Source: Caldatribacterium sp964426875 (GTDB lineage Bacteria; Atribacterota; Atribacteria; Atribacterales; Caldatribacteriaceae). From it: 64,000 nt of DNA. The translations under genes were made by a program, and so were the position numbers. Of this stretch, positions 58,621-64,000 are shown in pieces (position 1 is the stretch's first letter; every line of letters begins with the position of its first letter). Below the pieces are notes generated by a model. That model was not told the DNA's origin. It was given only the letters and a program-made list of their open reading frames with translations, and searched no databases. The stretch is taken from the NCBI GenBank assembly GCA_964426875.1, contig CAYRSB010000006.1, positions 21,850-85,849 of the forward strand. Reading direction: 5' to 3'.

Positions 58621-59521
58621 GATGCGCCACAAGGCGTTTATCGCCCAGAACACGAGCAATCGCCAACGCCCGAAGGGCACTCTGTTCCTTGTCCTTGATT
58701 TCCAACATCAGGTCAAAATCGTAAGGATAGCTTTCTTCCAAAAACCGTTGAAAGTTGACCTCGTCCAGAGTCAAGGCATGGTGTCTCGTCCGACTCTCAG
58801 AAAGAGGTGAGGAGTAATCCACAACCGGGATGCCGTCTTTTTCCTTCCAGGTCTTTGAAACAGCTCCCAATGCCTCTGGAAGAGAACGATTGTCGGGATT
58901 TAAGCGCCAATGGAGCACATCAAACACTACCGGCACTTCTAAAATTTCGCTCACGAAGAGGCAATCGTCCAGATTGTAGAGTCGCTCGTCATTCTCTATC
59001 ACCAGTCGGCTCTGAATAGCTTTGTCTAAGGAACGAAAAACTTCGATGAAATGCTTCAAAGCAGCCTTCTTATCGCCATACCGTCCCCCTAGATGAATTT
59101 GGATTTTTGCCGTTTGGTCTAACCCCATCAGGCTTAAAACACGGCTGTGATAACGGAGATCTGCAATAGCAGCCCGGACCGTCTCTTTTCTGGGAGAGTT
59201 CAAAATGGTGTACTGTCCAGGATGCATGGAAATGCGCATCCTGTAACTTTGAGCCAGCATCCCAATTCGGCCCATTTCCTTGGCAAACTCTTCTTCCCAC
59301 GGATAATGGTTTTCCGGATGAGAGGCAAAAGGAACAAGACCAGAGGTAATGCGCAAGAAAAGAAGCCCGTGCCTTGCATTCCAGTGGATGATTTCTTCAA
59401 GACAGGCCAGATTTTTGGCGGCCGTTTCTCGCAAACGTTCCCAAGAAAGAGAGACCAATCGGAACGTTGCATCAGGACGACACGAGAGACTCAGATTAAT
59501 GCAAGGGTAACCAATACGCAT
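58616..59521 (-). CDS. uvsE: UV damage endonuclease
   Basis: A 301-residue TIM-barrel endonuclease of the UVDE family, which nicks DNA 5' to UV photoproducts and some abasic sites. Motifs: MRIGYPCINLSL, RITSGLVPFASH, RISMHPGQYTILNSP, IHLGGRYGDKKAALKHF, LVIENDERLYNLDDC, VVFDVLHW, DLMLEIKDKEQSALR, which hold the metal-binding His, Glu and Asp residues. ATG 59521 has GGAGG six bases upstream. Intact, flanked by relics. A frame with one membrane-helix-like stretch overlaps its start on the same strand but lacks a good start. Confidence 0.93.
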   Translation of the reverse strand: MRIGYPCINLSLSCRPDATFRLVSLSWERLRETAAKNLACLEEIIHWNARHGLLFLRITSGLVPFASHPENHYPWEEEFAKEMGRIGMLAQSYRMRISMHPGQYTILNSPRKETVRAAIADLRYHSRVLSLMGLDQTAKIQIHLGGRYGDKKAALKHFIEVFRSLDKAIQSRLVIENDERLYNLDDCLFVSEILEVPVVFDVLHWRLNPDNRSLPEALGAVSKTWKEKDGIPVVDYSSPLSESRTRHHALTLDEVNFQRFLEESYPYDFDLMLEIKDKEQSALRALAIARVLGDKRLVAHP

Positions 59522-60204
59522 CCGATGCCTCCCCTACCACCAAGCCAGAATCCCACAAATGAGATGGCAATAAGACCAAAAATAAACCCAACTGACGCAT
59601 ACACCGTTCTATAACTTTCTGAAAGCTCAGTTACGAAACTGAGGTAGTGCTTAGGAAGAACAGGTTTACTCTTTTCTTCCGCTCTTCTCCTCTATTGTAG
59701 ATAAACAAAATGTAGGGTACAACCCAACATGAACTACCCCTCAAGAGGCCTTAAAGTTACCCCGTACTGGCTCTTTGCAGTTCCTTGTAATCCTCCAAAC
59801 TCACTGCCTTTGTCTCCTCTTACCCTAAAGGGTACCATATCCCTGGTTCTAAGGGATATTCTAGCTGCAGAGGAAGCTTTTGAGAGAAACCCTGGCTTTC
59901 TCCTGCGAGAGAGCCTTTTGCCGCGGCTTCAAGCTCCATCATTCCTGAGAAGTCTTTCAACTACCTAAGGTTATTCCAATAACGCTCAAAAACTGAGTTC
60001 TGCTTGGCCGCTTTGATGTCGTTGCCACATGCTTTGCAATGGTTTGCATCCATCCAAAAGACAATGTTTTCCAATTCCAGAGAAAGCCCAGTCATTAGAG
60101 TCCACTATCCTCTTTCTTTTCCAGACTTTGGCATCACCATCCCGAACGTCACCTTTCAGGGAATATTGTTAAAAGAAAGTGTTTTTAACAACGCAGAGTA
60201 AACA
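59522..60204. other. stretch without an intact gene
   Basis: A minus frame at about 59513-59660 reads ESYRTVYASVGFIFGLIAIS then FVGFWLGGRGG, a membrane-like segment, without a start. Another at about 59965-60095 reads VFWMDANHCKACGNDIKA, with a Cys pair. Plus frames at 59729 and 60004 look random. Probably relics. Confidence 0.35.
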
Positions 60205-60816
60205 ATGTGGAAAGAGATTCTTTACTCCGCAACTGCGTATCTTTCTGGGTCGGTGCTGTACGCAATTCTTTTCGGAAAGTGCTTTGGCGTAGACCCTCAG
60301 GAAGCCGGGGCGGACAAAAATCCTGGAGCGGCAAACGCTTTCCGAAGTGGAGGTATTGTTTTAGGAATGCTGGTGTTACTAGGTGATTTCTTCAAAGGTT
60401 TCATTCCGGTTTTCTTTCTCTTTGAGAAAACACAATCCTTACGAGCAATCCTGGCTGTTGCCCCGGTGATGGGACACATTTTCCCGGTGTTTTTCCGTTT
60501 TAAAGGTGGGAAAGGCATCGCGACCACCTTTGGGGTTTGGGCCGGTCTCACCTACTGGATGATGCCTTCTATTCTGGGGAGTACATTTTCTGCCTTTCTC
60601 TTCCTCCGTTACTTCACCACCATCTCATTTCCTGATCATCTCGTTGTCACGGTAGGAATGCTCCATCTGACTGGATGGGCACTCTTCCGTTACGGATACC
60701 TCTATGGCCTCATTGCTGTTTTGAACAGTATCCTTGTTCTTTTTGCTCACCGACACGAGTTCAAGAGGAGAAACCACAGCAGTGTTTGCCCAGGAAACAA
60801 TCTTTGCCCATTTTGA
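60205..60816 (+). CDS. plsY: PlsY-type glycerol-3-phosphate acyltransferase
   Basis: A 203-residue membrane protein with about five hydrophobic segments. Conserved PlsY loops: GSVLYAILFGK (motif 1, SxPxG position altered), ADKNPGAANAFR (motif 2) and HIFPVFFRFKGGKGIATTFG (motif 3). PlsY transfers acyl from acyl-phosphate to glycerol-3-phosphate. Motif 1 deviates from the usual GSIPFG, so this may be a second, specialised PlsY. It overlaps the start of a glycosyltransferase, suggesting a glycolipid function. Confidence 0.8.
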   Translation: MWKEILYSATAYLSGSVLYAILFGKCFGVDPQEAGADKNPGAANAFRSGGIVLGMLVLLGDFFKGFIPVFFLFEKTQSLRAILAVAPVMGHIFPVFFRFKGGKGIATTFGVWAGLTYWMMPSILGSTFSAFLFLRYFTTISFPDHLVVTVGMLHLTGWALFRYGYLYGLIAVLNSILVLFAHRHEFKRRNHSSVCPGNNLCPF

Positions 60817-61920
60817 AAGAGTTCATATCTTTGCCTTAACTCTTGCAGGAATCGCCCTCGTCAATCTCCTCACCCTTCGGAAACCAAACCGAAAGATTAC
60901 CGCTTTGGAAAAACCACTGGTAAGTGTCCTGATTCCTGCTCGCAACGAGGAACACACGATTACAAGGTGCCTCCAATCACTCTTCTCTCAGGATTATCCA
61001 CATTTTGAGGTACTCGTCTGGGACGATTGTTCGACCGACAAAACGCGAGATATCCTCTGTACCATTCACGACAAACGATTTCGCTGGATTGCAGGAACCG
61101 AACCACCTCCAGGGTGGCTGGGAAAGAGCTGGGCTTGCCTCAATCTGGCCCAGCATGCCCGGGGAGACATTCTCATCTTTACCGATGCTGACACCTGGCA
61201 TGAGCCTTCAATGTTACACACCCTCGTAAGCGAGATGCTTGTCCACAAGCTCGATACCTTAAGCGGCGTTGCTCGAGAGGAAACAAAGACACTTGGGGAA
61301 AAGCTTACTGTTCCTTTTATCGTTTGGAGTGTGATCGCACTCTATCCCCACTTTCTATCCCTCCTTTTCCCTCGCTGGCGCGCTTTTGCAGTAGGCAATG
61401 GTCAGATTATGGTCTTCCATAAGAGAGTGTACTGGGCTATTGACGGACATCGAGCCGTGCGAGAAAAAGTGGTCGAAGATATCGAACTGGCTCAATTCTC
61501 CGACTACGTGGATACCGCTATCGTTTCTATAATCTCACCGAGGTTGTATCGTGTCGGATGTACAGAGGTTTTCAAGAAGCATTCCGGGGTCTCGCCAAGA
61601 GCTACTTTTGGATTTTTGGAGGCAACGTCGCTTTTTCAAGCTTTGTCTGGGGTTGGCTTTTTCTCTACACCGTATACCCCTACTGGCTTTTGCTCGGCAA
61701 ACAGGAGCTTGCTCGGGCATTCCTCACGATTGGGGCAAATAGCCTCTCCCGGTGGGTGGCGAGTTCCTTTTACCGCCTCAGCCCCTGGTCCATTTTCTTA
61801 AATCCCCTCATCACTGTTACAAGCACCCTCATCGGGTGGACTTCCGTCTTTCTCGTGAAAACCAGGAGGGTTCTCTGGAAGGAACGATACATTTTCAGAA
61901 CATTTTCACCTCCACGCTGA
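60782..61920 (+). pseudogene. family 2 glycosyltransferase, split by one frameshift
   Basis: GTG 60782 after GAGGAG starts a GT2 enzyme: membrane segment about 16-33, VSVLIPARNEEHTITRCLQS, VWDDCSTDKT, LIFTDADTWHEPSML, then EDIELAQ. At about 61493 the frame shifts; the other frame reads LRLRGYRYRFYNLTEVVSCR and MYRGFQEAFRGLAKSYFWIF plus two or three membrane helices. One added A in CAATTC would restore a protein of about 379 residues of the CruC-like membrane GT2 group. Either a recent mutation or a sequence error. It overlaps plsY by 35 bases. Confidence 0.75.
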
Positions 61921-62133
61921 GTCCTGAGCTTTTCTCTATAGAGAACCAAACCCTGACTATCCACTCCGAACACGGAGTGCAAAAACCAGCCTGAGTCAGA
62001 GAGTACCTCTTTTCTTGCCACAACTCTTCTTTTCCGTATCGCCTGGGCTTTTGACCCATGGTAATCCAAGTCAATGTACAAGAGGGAATACAGGAGAGAA
62101 ACAAAATGGTTTCAGAAGACGAGGTGATAGAAA

Positions 62134-63186
62134 GTGAGAATCATATTTTTTCTTTTGATCATGCTGGTAATGTTCTTTTTCTGGTCTCGCTTTGCCCTAG
62201 CTCAGGAATGTCCAGAACGTCGAGCAAAAGCCACCTTTGCGGGAGGTTGTTTCTGGTGCATGGAAAGTGTTTTTGAAGAAGTTCCCGGCGTCATTGAAGC
62301 TGTTTCGGGATACACCGGGGGACACAAAGAAAACCCCACCTATGAAGAGGTATGTTCTGGTACAACCGGTCACCTCGAAGCAGTGCAAATTACTTATGAC
62401 CCGGAAAAGGTTACTTACCAGGAGCTCCTCAACATTTTCTGGCAGAACATCGACCCTACTGACCCAGGGGGGCAATTTGTGGACCGGGGTCCACAATACC
62501 GCACGGCCATTTTCTACCACAATGAGGAACAGCGCATACTCGCTGAACAGTCTAAAAGAGCTCTTGAAGCTTCAGGTCGCTTCCAAAAACCCATTGCCAC
62601 CGAAATTCGCCCTGCTACTACCTTCTACCGAGCCGAGGAGTACCATCAAGATTACTACCGGAAATGCCCTTTACGCTATGAACTGTACCGTTCCCACTCT
62701 GGTAGGGACCAGTTCAAAGAAGAGTACTGGTCAAAACCATGGAAAAACTTCCGTAAACCTTCTTTAGAAGTACTTCGGCAAAAACTCAGCCCTCTTCAGT
62801 ACCGAGTCACACAAGAGAATGCCACTGAACCACCTTTCCAAAATGAATACTGGCACAACAAAAAAGAAGGGATATACGTAGACATCGTTTCTGGAGAACC
62901 CCTCTTCAGCTCCCTCGATACATTTGATTCCGGCACTGGCTGGCCAAGTTTCACCAAGCCCTTAGAGCCAGAAAACATTGTTGAAGTCGAAGACCGGAGT
63001 CACTTTATGATTCGTACCGAAGTTCGCAGTCGCTATGCAGACTCGCACTTAGGGCACGTTTTCGACGATGGACCCCCACCGATTGGAAAACGATATTGCA
63101 TCAACTCTGCAGCACTCCGGTTCATCCCCAAAGAAGATTTAGAAAAAGAGGGGTACGGTGAATATTTGAGGCTCTTTGAAAAGTAA
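62134..63186 (+). CDS. msrAB: exported peptide methionine sulfoxide reductase MsrA/MsrB fusion
   Basis: A 350-residue fusion. A signal sequence or anchor (about 3-22, ending ALAQE) is followed by MsrA (TFAGGCFWCME, C39 catalytic; GYTGGHKENPTYEEVCSGTTGH; EEYHQDYY) and MsrB (SLDTFDSGTGWPSF, DSHLGHVFDDGP, RYCINSAALRF with catalytic Cys). MsrB lacks the two CxxC zinc pairs of the zinc-binding form. GTG 62134 is nine bases after GAGG. It repairs oxidised Met in exported proteins. A redox partner is not in the window. Confidence 0.93.
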   Translation: MRIIFFLLIMLVMFFFWSRFALAQECPERRAKATFAGGCFWCMESVFEEVPGVIEAVSGYTGGHKENPTYEEVCSGTTGHLEAVQITYDPEKVTYQELLNIFWQNIDPTDPGGQFVDRGPQYRTAIFYHNEEQRILAEQSKRALEASGRFQKPIATEIRPATTFYRAEEYHQDYYRKCPLRYELYRSHSGRDQFKEEYWSKPWKNFRKPSLEVLRQKLSPLQYRVTQENATEPPFQNEYWHNKKEGIYVDIVSGEPLFSSLDTFDSGTGWPSFTKPLEPENIVEVEDRSHFMIRTEVRSRYADSHLGHVFDDGPPPIGKRYCINSAALRFIPKEDLEKEGYGEYLRLFEK

Positions 63187-63190
63187 CACC

Positions 63191-63224
63191 AAGCCATCCT
63201 GGGCAACGAACCCCAGGATGGCTT
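63191..63224 (+). terminator. intrinsic terminator after msrAB
   Basis: AAGCCATCCTGGG / CCCAGGATGGCTT with an eight-base loop, followed by GTTCCTCTTTG. The T run is interrupted, so strength is moderate. Confidence 0.7.
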
Positions 63225-63242
63225 GTTCCTCTTTGAAACCTC

Positions 63243-63812
63243 TTAGGACGAAACGTCAGGCTTTGAATCACCTTTACTGAATAATCCAGTGAGTGTTTTG
63301 GAACGGTACTCTTTGAGGGCCCTGGCTATCAGGGCGAGGTATTTCCCTTGGTAACAAGCCCCAGCGAGTTCACGTCCTGAAGGAAAGCGTTCACCTTGAC
63401 TTCCTGTAATGGTTGACGCTCCATAAGGAGAGCATCCGGATACCCGGTCAACACGACTCTGACCACTAAAAGTATAGGGCGGTACTCCTCTGGCTCACAA
63501 AGGGCCAGTACCATCGAGGAATGCCCGCATCTGGGCACACAGTTACCAAAACGGGCGGAACACCAAAAAGCACAGCGCCCGCTTCCTCAAGGCCATTCAA
63601 ATTTGCAACAGAAACATGAACAAATGCCCCTTGAGCTTGCGCTATCCCTCTTCTTCAAGTATATCCTGAGGAAGAGTTTCTGGAACTCTGCGAAGTATCG
63701 CAGTCACACCCTCTACGCTTTCGGCTCCTTCTTTTGCTGCCTCACACATCCGGTGCATATGCCCGTAGGCAGAATAGTAAAGGATGAGTAATTGTAGCGC
63801 CATTGCCTATCA
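63243..63812 (-). pseudogene. decayed WrbA-type NAD(P)H:quinone oxidoreductase
   Basis: Minus frames read LLILYYSAYGHMHRMCEAAK, then EGVTAILRRVPETLPQDILEE, NGLEEAGAVLFGVPP, MRAFLDGTG, then after a gap of about 60 missing codons PYTFSGQS, SPYGASTITG, ELAGACYQGKYLALIARAL and a natural stop near 63243. These are WrbA blocks in order, with an internal deletion and at least two frameshifts. Confidence 0.82.
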
Positions 63813-64000
63813 CTCTTATGGATTTTCACAAAATAGTGCCACAAGGCTTTTGCAGATATTCTGCACCATCGGTCGTCTCACTGAGCGGGTTCTTCAAGAT
63901 GGCAAATCGTACCACCCAGGAGTTCTATGCTCAAAATCTCCAACGGGAGTCACGTTGGAGTTGCACACAATCAGCGCATAGGATTTTTACCAATCTTTCG

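Overview
The window reads as one 64 kb piece of a draft genome (it carries one 100-N scaffold gap at 52951-53050) from a thermophilic, anaerobic, fermentative bacterium. Indications: S-adenosylmethionine decarboxylase (polyamines), a pyrophosphate-type phosphofructokinase, electron-bifurcating NfnAB, three sugar ABC importers with glycosidases, and an inositol/uronate pathway of the kind described in Thermotoga maritima. A GnnA/GnnB-like pair next to aromatic amino acid genes hints at 2,3-diamino-sugar lipid A, hence a possible outer membrane. I cannot fix the phylum; an Atribacterota- or Thermotogota-like lineage is a guess from gene content only.

Layout. 0-6.4 kb (minus): rlmN, aroF, tyrA (frameshifted), aroC, then a GnnB-like aminotransferase, a GnnA-like dehydrogenase and a cut-off FAD enzyme. 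6.4-7.7 kb: TraR/DksA protein (plus), speD (minus) and a 300-nt structured speD leader behind a strong promoter. 7.6-14.4 kb: a MalEFG-type importer with a GH4 glycosidase, flanked by two perfect 481-bp direct repeats, one of which creates a chimeric SDR gene. 13.6-24.6 kb: the inositol block, in which iolM, iolN, an RbsABC-type importer, iolG, uxaE and a mannonate-oxidoreductase-like SDR run on the minus strand, and a LacI-type regulator with iolO runs divergently; both divergent promoters carry a LacI-type operator at the expected start. 24.6-32.6 kb: a second MalEFG-type importer with two uroporphyrinogen-decarboxylase-family proteins and a GH38 alpha-mannosidase. 33-36 kb: MntA/HepT, an isomerase, and relics of an SDR, an iolG and a transposase.

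36-51.4 kb is a dense housekeeping region: rpsT, holA, comEC, PPi-phosphofructokinase, tRNA-Val(CAC), prmA, thrS, a five-tRNA array (Asp, Phe, Gly, Cys, Val), lplA, gcvH, lpd, nfnBA and tenA.

51.4-55 kb is the most striking part: a sigma-28-like (flagellar) promoter followed by a class I cyclic-di-GMP (GEMM-I) riboswitch in front of an exported lipoprotein with a Pro-Thr stalk and a matrixin-type zinc protease site, then a gapped gene and a large beta-rich lipoprotein with a palindromic promoter. This suggests a surface protease tied to the motile/sessile switch. 55-64 kb is a gene graveyard (ankyrin, DUF488, MFS, WrbA relics) in which a nucleotidyltransferase/HEPN pair, uvsE, plsY, a frameshifted glycosyltransferase and an exported MsrAB remain.
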